A stretch of 64,000 bases of DNA from Protopterus annectens. Taxonomy: Eukaryota; Chordata; Ceratodontiformes; Protopteridae. Positions 44,632 through 55,620 of the stretch are shown here, one piece after another. The translations under genes and the position numbers were made by a program. The notes under the pieces were generated by a model. It saw only the letters and a program-made list of their open reading frames with translations, was not told the DNA's origin and made no database searches. The stretch's first letter is position 1; the number at the start of each line of letters is the position of its first letter. The stretch spans positions 1,002,844,406-1,002,908,405 of the forward strand of contig NC_056747.1 of the NCBI RefSeq assembly GCF_019279795.1, in the 5' to 3' direction.

Positions 44632-44904
44632 TTCCCATCCGCCATCCCTGTTCTTGCTCTGGTATTAATCTTGGTGGCTTTGGAATTGCCCGCCCCTCCT
44701 ATAAATTTATGTTTGAACACTCCTCCTGGGTCTATCTCATTTTCTCACTCAACCAAGTGCAGTGAGATCATATTTTGACTTCAGACACTCCTACCAGTCC
44801 CATCTGTTCAGCTCTAACCCAGCTCTATTCCAGTCTAGTGTCACTAGCTCATTCTAACTAATACCGAGAGAACATTTGTGAAGGGCAAGCCACTTAGGTC
44901 TTTA

Positions 44905-45877
44905 ATTTTGAATTATCGTCTGTTTCTCCTTTCTCCCTTCCCACTTTTCAAAAAAAACTTAGTTTGTTTCCTGCCTTTCCTTTAACTAGTCTAGTCCAGA
45001 TACAAGTTTGCTGTAACCAGGACTGATTGTAAGCTTCTGAGCTCCCAAAGCCTTTCTGTGTTGGAGAGAAGACTTCTAGCTTATCAGGAGGAGTGGTAAA
45101 CACTAGGTAGCCTATCTAAAACAAGAGTGGTTTCTGGCCAAGAAATTTTAGTCTATTGGCTGTTTGGGCAGTTTTTCCATCTCTTTCAACTTTCTGGTTT
45201 AAAAGCCTGCATTTACGCTTGTTTTCCACCTTTCCTCTAACTAGTCTAGTCCATATACAGATTTGCTGTATCTAGGACTGTTTGTTAGCTTCTGAGTCCC
45301 CAAGCCTTTCTCTGTTGGAGGGAAGCCTTCTAGCTTATCAGGAGGAGTGGTAAACACTAGGTAGCCTATCTACCACAAGAGTGGTTTATGGCCCAGAAAT
45401 TGTAGTTTATTGGCTGTTTGGCAGTTTTTCCATCTCTTTCAATTTACTGGTTTAAAAGCCCACGTTTGCATATGTTTCCCATCTTTCCTGTAACTAGTCT
45501 AGTCCAGATACATATTTGCTGTATCCAGGAGTGTTTGTAAGCTTCTGAGCTCCCCAAGCCTTTCTGTGTTGGAGGGAGCCTTCTAGCTTATCAGTGGGTG
45601 CGGTAAGCACTAGCTATCACAAGAGTGGTTTCTGGCCCAGAAATTGTAGTTTATTGGCCGTTTGGGCAGTATTTCCATCTCTTTCAACCTTCTGGTTTAA
45701 AAGCCCACATTTGTGCTTGTTTCCCACCTTTTCTGTAACTAGTCTAGTTCAGATACAGATTTGCTGTATCCGGGACTGTTTCTAAGCCTCTGTGTCCCCC
45801 AAGCCTTTCTGTGTTGGAGGGAAGCATTCTAGCTTTTCAGTGGAAGAGGTAAGCACTATGTAGCCTATCTACCACAT
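44905..45877 (+). repeat. four ~250-bp tandem monomers upstream of CR1 ORF1
   Basis: The block CTAGTCTAGTCC (or TTC) starts at 44986, 45241, 45494 and 45739, giving periods 255, 253 and 245. Each monomer also has CAAGCCTTTCTGTGTTGGAG and TTCTAGCTTATCAGG-like blocks, GTAGCCTATCTACCACA and TTTCCATCTCTTTCAA. The first is the most diverged. The arrangement resembles tandem promoter monomers of some mammalian L1 families. Confidence 0.85.
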
Positions 45878-46105
45878 GATCCATGTACAGATTCTTAGTT
45901 TTAGCACTTGAATTTGCTTATTCGTGCTCAGCACTTGTTCAGGACTTGTTGTTAGCACTAAATAACCTACAAATTACTACAGCACTCAACCTTCCCCTTT
46001 ACCTAGAAGAAAACAGTGTTTGTACTTACATTCCTCACTTGCTTAGAGAAAAACAGCTTTTATACTCACTTTCCTGTCTAGAGGAAAGTAGTTTTTTATT
46101 CAGGC

Positions 46106-47055
46106 ATGTCCAAGCGGCAGCTCCCAGTGTTGTCTCCTGTCTATCTGATGAATCTGGGCATCTTGGGGCAATGTAGCAATTGCCTCATGTACACAGACAA
46201 CCCTCTCCTACTACCACCCAACACCACAACCTGTGAGAGATGCACTTATCAAGCCAAACTGGAGGTAAAGCTCTCTCCAACCAAGACTGAACTTGACAGT
46301 CAAGAGGAGAAGGTAAACACTTGCACCACACCACACTCACCACATAGTCCCACTAAACCTACACCACCAAAAACCACACATAGAAACACAAAAACATTCA
46401 CAGAGGCTCTCAATAAAAATCGGTTCAAGCAACAGAGACCTCCAAAGCAGAAATGCAAGCAACCTCAACCCCCCAACACAACCCAAATGACACATAGCCC
46501 ACAGTCTCAGTGTGCCAATAAACCACAGCCCATAAGGCAAAACAATGTACCCAATGCACAAGTCATAGGTGACTCTATAGTTAGACACACTGATGTCCCA
46601 CTCACCAGGCTAAACAAGGAGAAGGTTACTGTCAGCTGCCTGTCAGGTGCCAGGATCTGCCACATAACCCACGCACTCAGGTCACTCTACAACAAGTACA
46701 AATATGACTCTGTCATTGTCCATGTTAGTTTGAATGACCTGAGACATACCTCCCTGGACTACATGCAGCCCAGGCAGGTATGATCCTAGCCCTGAGTAGC
46801 ATCCCGCCATCACCCAGAATGATACCACAGTACAAGGATAAAATGATTGACTTCAGCAATTGGCTAAGCTTCTGGTGTCATTCTAATGGAATCCGATATC
46901 TGTTTGCTTGGGCCGACATGGTTGACAGACGACGATGCTTTGCCAGAGATGGCATGCACCTGTCGCCCCTGGGATTCTGGATACTGGCTAAGGGTCTTGC
47001 CGTCCCAATAGTACCTTTTTTAGGCAAGGTTCAAATGACAAATTCACCACCATAA
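46106..47055 (+). pseudogene. CR1 ORF1: zinc-ribbon plus SGNH esterase-like protein
   Basis: The frame 46106-46783 (225 codons) starts MSKRQLPVL and has a CSNC ... CERC cysteine pair near residues 23-48 (zinc-binding), a Thr/Pro/Lys-rich linker, then NAQVIGDSIVRHTDVPLTRL, the GDS block of SGNH hydrolases, VSCLSGARICHITHALRSLY, and VIVHVSLNDL, where the usual GxND is SLND. The continuing frame 46780-47055 has FARDGMHLSPLGFWILAKG, the DxxH block with catalytic Asp and His. CR1 ORF1 proteins of this esterase type bind RNA and possibly membranes. The two frames overlap as ATGA at 46780-46783. Probably a frameshift in one ORF. Confidence 0.8.
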
Positions 47056-47059
47056 CTGG

Positions 47060-49842
47060 AACAGGCAGGCTCAATGCTAGAAGTCTAAATCTCAAAATGC
47101 ACTCACTCGAGGCACTACTTCAAATGGAGAACATATATATCTGTGCAGTGACTGAGACCTGGTCCAAGGCTCTAGACAGCACCCCTGCATTACCAGGCTA
47201 TAACTCATGCCACACTTTTCGGCCATCTAACCTGGACCAGAACACCAAAGGTGGAGATGTGCCCATATTCATTTACGATATCCACACCTCCAGGCTAGTT
47301 GTGCAGCATAATGCACCCGAGGTTATCCAAGTGCAACTAACTCTGGGCAAAACTGCAATCCAAATTGTAACTTGCTACAGATCCCCCACCATGCCCCAGG
47401 ATTCCCACTCCTCATTTCTTGATATACTGGAAAATATTAGGGTTCAATCAAACACCCTAATAATGGGTGATTTCAACTACCCGACCATTAACTGAGAAAA
47501 CTATTCATGTACCAACTCCTTCGCTCAACACTTTCTGGAATTCATAAATTCCAATGCCCTTGATCAACTTATCTACACTCCCACCAGGGGCAACAATATC
47601 CTGGACCTAGTCATTACCAACATGAGTGACCTGCAGTCAACTCCTCGTTGGTCGGATCCAACCATAAGCTAATCACTCTAGATATCCACACCCCCCCCAC
47701 CATTTAGGAAACCACTGTAAAAATTTTCCCCAAAGACAACTTCATGCTTCTTCAGACAGAAGTGGCGAAATTTATGACACCCATGCAGATGGACAATACA
47801 GTTATGACTGCTGAATCCTACACAAATGCACTCTATAAGCACTTACATGAGTGAATGGATCGTGCTTTCCCAAACAGAACCAAGACACTATCCTCCAAAA
47901 AAAGGAAGCCAATCTGACGGGTCCCCTGCCATAAACAAACTCTACAAGAGAAGGAAGAAACTGTTGCAAAAGAGAGTAAAATCCCATGAGTGGAAGAGAT
48001 CCCTGGTCAGCCTCATTAAGAAGCTGAGATCCCTTATAAGATCCTCCAAAGCTAGCTACAAAAACAAAATCGCCACTGATTCTAAGGGCAACCACAAAGC
48101 ATTCTATAGCTATGTCAAGAATCTCAATGACAACACCCAGATCTGCTCTGAGTTACAGCACAATGGCATGAAAATTACAGAACCAACTGATATTGCCAAC
48201 ATCCTGGCAGATAGGTTCAGTGCTAACTTTACTCCCCTCTCACCCCATAAAGGGCCCATATCTACACAGGAAGAATGCAGAGTCCCTGTAATCACATCTA
48301 TGCAGGTAAAATCTGCACTCTCTAAAACCAAAAACGCAGCATCCATGGGACCAGACAACATCCCAGGCTGCATTTTACATGAACTTCAGAATGAACTGGC
48401 TCCCCACCTAAGCACCATGTTCAGTCATAGTCTAATGTCAGGCTTTGTGCCCACTGAATGGCACACAGTAACAGTTATCCTACTCCACAAAGGGGGAGCC
48501 ACCACTGATCCTGGGAACTATCACCCTATTAGCCTGATGGGCCTGGTCTCAAGGCCGTGGAACGTATCATCATGGAACTCATAAACAAAGACATTAGTAA
48601 CCTCCAGACTCTGGACTCCACCCAGTTCAGATTTGTGAAAGGCAGATCATGCCTTCTGAACCTGATCAACTTCTTTGAGGCAGTCACCAAAGCCGTAGAA
48701 GAGGGTAAGGTGATCACACAGCCTATCCTGACCTCGCCAAAGCTTTCGACACCATCTCCCATTCTGGAATTATAGCTAAACTCACTGAACTAGGTATAAA
48801 TCCCTACATCATAACATGGGTTGCCAACTGGCTCACTGACAGAACCTACACTGTAAAAGCTGCAGACTCGAAATCTGACTTCAAACCAGTGACAAGTGGA
48901 GTACCACAGGGTTCAGTCCTAGGACCTCTCCTGTTTGGTAACTACTTCTCTGAAGTACAGGCTAACACAGAAGGCCTCTGGCTAATGAAGTTCGCAGATG
49001 ACTGCAAACTCAGACCCATAGTTGAGTCCCCAAATGATGTGGACATCCTACAGAAGGGCCTCACTGAGACAGATACCTGGTGTCAGAGGCATGGCCTCAA
49101 GCTCAGTGTGAAAAAGTGCATTGTCATCCCCTTTGGTAAAAACTCTGTACCCCTCTACTACCACATAAACAGCAGTCTACTTAACACCGAATGTGTGATA
49201 AGAGACCTTGGGACCCAGGTGGACAGTAGTCTCTCCTTTGATAATCACATTGCCACAGTAGTCAGGAAATCTTTCTATGTGGCAAACCTCATCACAAAAG
49301 GGTTCTCATCCAGGAAAAAAGAGGTCATTGTTCCCCTCTACTCACCACTCATTAGACTCATTATAGAGTACAACATCCCTTTTGGAATGTACCTCACAAG
49401 ACATCTGCAGCAGCTGGAAAGGCCACAGAAGTACCTCACAAAGAGGATAATCGGCCTCAAACAGATGCCCTACACTGACCATCTCAGAAAACTCCAACTT
49501 TACTCTGTAGCGTATCGCCCACTCCAAGGAGATCTCTGCATAACATATAAAGCTATGTTAAACCCAGAGCTGTTTGACATACTACATCTAAAGAAATCCC
49601 ATTCCCTCCAAGCTACATGCTATAGAGACCTAAACCTTGTCACCGCAATAAAGAGGACATGCCAGAGGTATACATTCCTGTCCCAGAGACTTTCTATACT
49701 CTGGAACAAGCTATCCATCTATGTCAAGCAAAGTTCCTCATTAGCACTCTTCAAGAAAAACCTTGATGAGTGGATGGGAAATAGGAAATACACCCCGGGG
49801 ATCACTTCTGTGGCTCTGCTCAACAGGAGCACAGGAAATTAA
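47060..49842 (+). pseudogene. CR1 ORF2: endonuclease and reverse transcriptase
   Basis: About 47060-47495 reads GRLNARSLNLKMHSLEALLQ, AVTETW and TLIMGDFNYPTIN, the endonuclease with the catalytic MGDFNYP. A stop at 47493 and frameshifts follow. The frame 47826-48584 contains the linker and RT start (SALSKTKNAASMGPDNIPGC, EWHTVTVILLHKGGATTDPG). Motif A (DLAKAFDTISHSGII) is near 48730. The frame 48889-49842 is 317 codons long and open: VTSGVPQGSVLGPLLFGNYF, LMKFADDCKL (catalytic FADD), IRDLGTQVDSSLSFDNHI and the C-terminal domain to the stop. Start placed upstream of the first ATG at 47097, because the conserved GRLNARSLN precedes it. About four lesions. Confidence 0.9.
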
Positions 49843-49940
49843 CTTTCTTGGGTGGTGTAAGCCAGGGAACCTTATTGGCTAGGCTTACTTAGGCCCTTGG
49901 GCCGATAGCCTAGTACCTACCTATGAATCTATGAACCTAT

Positions 49941-50423
49941 TATGACACTTAATAGGAGAAAGTGAGTATAAGGGAATGACTGATTGAATGAAAGAATGAA
50001 TGAATAAATAATGAATGATAAATAAATTAATATATTGTTTAGAAACTGGATTACTTCTATTGGTACTTACATATTATAGCAACCAGATTTCCAACCTGGT
50101 GTACTTCCTGATGTTATCGTGAACCAACTTTTGAGTAAACTAAAATGGGTGTGTGAAGTCCAAATCATTTTGTGTATCACCTTGGCTCTGAAAGAGGAAC
50201 TGGAATAATATCTGCATTCCTTGTCCTTGGTAGCATCCTTTACCGGTGAAAATTTGAGCAAAAAAAGATGAGCAGGACAGAATAAATGATGCCACATTCC
50301 TACATGTCATTCTCAAAGTGCCAAAACAGTAGTTAGGACTTCAAACCCCCCTTTTGACTTAAGGCAAAAGTCATTTCATAATCACATTACGAGTTACAGC
50401 AGGTTACAAAATCTGGTTGCAAT
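49941..50423. other. spacer between CR1 and satellite
   Basis: A degenerate (GAAT)n stretch at about 49972-50012; the rest has no feature. The 76-codon minus frame at 50067-50297 is not recognised. Confidence 0.5.
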
Positions 50424-53400
50424 GCCATGGACTGGCACAATGCTCCACATATGATGTATTAACACTGGCACAAGTCCACATATGATGCATTAACACTGGC
50501 ACAATGCTCCATATATGATGGATTAACACTAGCACAAGCCCCATATACAATGTATTAACAGTGGCACAAGCTCCACATATGCTGCATTAACACTGACACA
50601 ATCTGCACCTATGATGTATTAACACTGGTAGAATGCTCTACATATGATGCATTAACATTGGCACCAGCTCCCCATACAATGCATTAACTCTGGCACAATG
50701 CTCCACATATGATGCTCTAACACTGGCAGAATGCTCAACATATGATGCACTAATGCTGGCACAATGCTCCACATATGATGCACTAACACTGGCACAATGC
50801 TCCCATATGATGTATTAACACTGGCACATGCTCCACATATGATGCACTAATGCTGGCATAATGCTCCACACATGATGCACTAACACTGGCACAATGCTCC
50901 TCATCTGATGTATTCACAATGGCACAATGCTCCACATCTGATGTATTCACACTGGCACAATGATTCACATATGATGCAGTAACACAGGCACAATGCTCCA
51001 CATCTAATGTATAAACACTGGCACAATACTCCACATATGATACACTAACACTGACACAATGGTCTACATATGATGTATTAACACTGGCACATGCTCCACA
51101 TATGATGTACTAACAATGGCACAAGCTCCACATGTGATGCACTAATGCTGGCACAATGCTCCACATATGATGCACTAACACTGGCACAATGCTCCATATA
51201 TGATGGATTAACACTAGCACAAGCCCCATATACAATGTATTAACAGTGGCACAAGCTCCACATATGCTGCATTAACACTGACTCAATCTGCACCTAGGAT
51301 GTATTAACACTGGTAGAATGCTCTACATATGATGCATTAACATTGGCACCAGCTCCCCATACAATGCATTAACTCTGGCACAATGCTCCACATATGATGC
51401 TCTAACACTGGCAGAATGCTCAACATATGATGCACTAATGCTGGCACAATGCTCCACATATGATGCACTAACACTGGCACAATGCTCCCATATGATGTAT
51501 TAACACTGGCACATGCTCCACATATGATGCACTAATGCTGGCATAATGCTCCACACATGATGCACTAACACTGGCACAATGCTCCACATCTGATGTATTC
51601 ACAATGGCACAATGCTCCACATCTGATGTATTCACACTGGCACAATGATTCACATATGATGCAGTAACACAGGCACAATGCTCCACATCTAATGTATAAA
51701 CACTGGCACAATACTCCACATATGATACACTAACACTGACACAATGGTCTACATATGATGTATTAACACTGGCACATGCTCCACATATGATGTACTAACA
51801 ATGGCACAAGCTCCACATGTGATGCACTAATGCTGGCACAATTCTCCACATATGATGCACTAACACTGGCACAATGCTCCATATACGATGGATTAACACT
51901 AGCACAAGCCCCATATACAATGTATTAACAGTGGCACATGCTCCACATATGCTGCATTAACACTGACACAATCTGCACCTATGATGTATTAACACTGGTA
52001 GAATGCTCTACATATGATGCATTAACATTGGCACCAGCTCCCCATACAATGCATTAACTCTGGCACAATGCTCCACATATGATGCTCTAACACTGGCAGA
52101 ATGCTCAACATATGATGCACTAATGCTGGCACAATGCTCCACATATGATGCACTAACACTGGCACAATGCTCCCATATGATGTATTAACACTGGCACATG
52201 CTCCACATATGATGCACTAATGCTGGCATAATGCTCCACACATGATGCACTAACACTGGCACAATGCTCCACATCTGATGTATTCACAATGGCACAATGC
52301 TCCACATCTGATGTATTCACACTGGCACAATGATTCACATATGATGCAGTAACACAGGCACAATGCTCCACATCTAATGTATAAACACTGGCACAATACT
52401 CCACATATGATACACTAACACTGACACAATGGTCTATATATGATGTATTAACACTGGCACATGCTCCACATATGATGTACTAACAATGGCACAAGCTCCA
52501 CATGTGATGCACTAATGCTGGCACAATGCTCCACATATGATGCACTAACACTGGCACAATGCTCCATATATGATGGATTAACACTAGCACAAGCCCCATA
52601 TACAATGTATTAACAGTGGCACAAGCTCCACATATGCTGCATTAACACTGACACAATCTGCACCTATGATGTATTAACACTGGTAGAATGCTCTACATAT
52701 GATGCATTAACATTGGCACCAGCTCCCCATACAATGCATTAACTCTGGCACAATGCTCCACATATGATGCTCTAACACTGGCAGAATGCTCAACATATGA
52801 TGCACTAATGCTGGCACAATGCTCCACATATGATGCACTAACACTGGCACAATGCTCCCATATGATGTATTAACACTGGCACATGCTCCACATATGATGC
52901 ACTAATGCTGGCATAATGCTCCACACATGATGCACTAACACTGGCACAATGCTCCACATCTGATGTATTCACAATGGCACAATGCTCCACATCTGATGTA
53001 TTCACACTGGCATAATGATTCACATATGATGCAGTAACACAGGCACAATGCTCCACATCTAATGTATAAACACTGGCACAATACTCCACATATGATACAC
53101 TAACACTGACACAATGGTCTACATATGATGTATTAACACTGGCACATGCTCCACATATGATGTACTAACAATGGCACAAGCTCCACATGTGATGCACTAA
53201 TGCTGGCACAATGCTCCACATATGATGCACTAACACTGGCACAATGCTCCATATATGATGGATTAACACTAGCACAAGCCCCATATACAATGTATTAACA
53301 GTGGCACAAGCTCCACATATGCTGCATTAACACTGACACAATCTGCACCTATGATGTATTAACACTGGTAGAATGCTCTACATATGATGCATTAACATTG

Positions 53401-55620
53401 GCACCAGCTCCCCATACAATGCATTAACTCTGGCACAATGCTCCACATATGATGCTCTAACACTGGCAGAATGCTCAACATATGATGCACTAATGCTGGC
53501 ACAATGCTCCACATATGATGCACTAACACTGGCACAATGCCCCCATATGATGTATTAACACTGGCACATGCTCCACATATGATGCACTAATGCTGGCATA
53601 ATGCTCCACACATGATGCACTAACACTGGCACAATGCTCCACATCTGATGTATTCACAATGGCACAATGCTCCACATCTGATGTATTCACACTGGCACAA
53701 TGATTCACATATGATGCAGTAACACAGGCACAATGCTCCACATCTAATGTATAAACACTGGCACGATACTCCACATATGATACACTAACACTGACACAAT
53801 GGTCTACATATGATGTATTAACACTGGCACATGCTCCACATATGATGTACTAACAATGGCACAAGCTCCACATGTGATGCACTAATGCTGGCACAATGCT
53901 CCACATATGATGCACTAACACTGGCACAATGCCCCACATATGATGTATTAAAACTGGCACATGCTTCACATATGATGTATTAACACTGGCACAATACTCC
54001 ATATATGGTAGATTAACACTGGCACAAGCTCCACATATAATGCATTAACACTGACACAATCTGCACCTATGCTGTATTAATACTGGCAGAATGCTCCACA
54101 TATGATCGATTAACACTGGCACAGTACTCAATATATGATGCAATAACACTGGCACAAGTTCCGCATATGATGTATTAACACTGGCATAATGCTCCACATA
54201 TGATTCATTAACACTGGCACAATGCTCCACATATGATGCACTAACAGTGGTACAATGCACCACATATGACATATATGATGCAGTAACACTGACACAAACT
54301 ACAGATATGATGTATTAACACTAGCACAATACTCCACATATGCTGTATTAATACTGGCACAATACTCCACAGACAATGCATTAACACTGGCACAATGCTC
54401 CACAAATTATGCATTAATACTGGCACAGTGCTCCATATATGATGCACTATCACTGGCATAATGCACCATATATAATACATTAAAACTGACACTAGTTCCA
54501 AATTTGATATATTAACACTGGCGCAAGCTCCACAGATACTGCATTAATATTGGCGTAAGTGTCCCATATGATCTTTAACAATGGCACAATGCTCCACATA
54601 TGATGTATTAACACTGGCACAATGCAGGACATATGATACATTAACACTGTCACAGTGCTCCACACATAGTGCATTAGCACTGGCAAAATGCTCCACATAC
54701 GATACATTTACAGTCACACAATGCTCCACACATGATTTATCACTGGCACAAGCTTTAAATATGGTATATTAACACTGGCACAATGCTTCACATAATACTG
54801 CATTAACACTGACATAAGCTTCATATATGATGCATTAACACTGGCACAATGCTGCACATATGATGTATTAACACTGGCACAATGCACAACATATAATGCA
54901 TTAACACTGCCACACTGCTCCACATATGGTGCATTAGCATTGGCACAATGCACCACATATGATGTATTTACACTGGCACAATGCTCCACACATAATGCAT
55001 TATTACTGGCACAAGCTCTAAATATGAAATATTAACACTGGCACAGTGCACGACATATGATATACTAACACAGGGACAATGCTCCACATATGATGCACTA
55101 ACACTGGCATGATGCTCCATATATGATGCACTAAAACTGGTATAAGGTCCACATATGATGGATTAACACTGGCACAATGCATGACATATGCTGCATTAAC
55201 AATGGCATAGTGCTCCATAAATGATATATTAACATTGGCACAATGCTACACATATGATGCATTAACACTAGCATAGGCTCCACAAATGATGCATTAACAT
55301 TAGCACAAGCTCCACATATGATGTATTAACACAGGAGAAATGCATGACATATGATGCATTAACACTGCCATGGTGCTCCACATATGATGCATTAGTACTG
55401 ACACAATGCTCCACACATAATGCATTAACACTGGCATACGCTCCACATATGATGCATTAACATTGGCACAATGCTCCAAATATAATATATTAACACTAGT
55501 ACAATGTTCCACAGAAAATGCATTAACATTGGCACAAGTTTCAAATGTGATAAATTAATGCTGGCACAATGCTCAACATATGATGTATTAACCTTGACAT
55601 AATGCTTCACATATCCTGCA
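50424..55620. repeat. 33-bp satellite array with higher-order core
   Basis: The basic unit is 33 bp, built around ACACTGGCACAATGCTCCAC followed by ATATGATGCACTA. About 155 monomers lie head to tail over 5.2 kb. The core 50508-53932 is organised in 685-bp higher-order units; 50424-50507 and 53933-55620 are irregular, more diverged monomers. Because 33 is a multiple of three, the minus strand shows open frames up to 91 codons made of 11-residue repeats (VEHCASVNTSY-like); I do not read these as genes. Unequal exchange is the likely origin. Confidence 0.95.
50508..53932. repeat. five 685-bp higher-order repeat units
   Basis: Units begin at 50508, 51193, 51878, 52563 and 53248, marked by CTCCATATATGATGGATTAA (CATATACGATGG in unit 3). 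Each contains 21 monomers, slightly short of 21 x 33 = 693. Units differ at only a few positions (for example ACCTAGG in unit 2 against ACCTATG in the others), while monomers inside a unit differ from one another much more. That is the signature of higher-order amplification. Confidence 0.95.

Larger units (their letters stand above)
44905..49940 (+). mobile_element. CR1-type LINE copy 4, near full length
   Basis: Order: four ~250-bp tandem monomers (44905-45877), ORF1 (46106-47055), ORF2 endonuclease and RT (about 47060-49842), 3' UTR, and a (GAACCTAT)n tail remnant at 49919-49940. It is the reference copy for the CR1 family in this window. Whether the monomers belong to the element is an inference from position. 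Confidence 0.8.

Noticed and set aside
48529-48762. Minus-strand frames inside CR1 ORF2 (also 48110-48373, 47802-48095)
   Set aside because: Shadow frames; the plus strand carries the RT motifs.
50783-55610. Series of 60-90 codon minus-strand frames as a repeat-protein gene family
   Set aside because: They arise from a 33-bp period with no start context, no splice sites and frequent frame loss where monomers are shorter.
50424-55620. CRISPR-like direct repeats
   Set aside because: The repeats are contiguous 33-bp monomers without unique spacers, and the context is a vertebrate TE landscape. It is satellite DNA.
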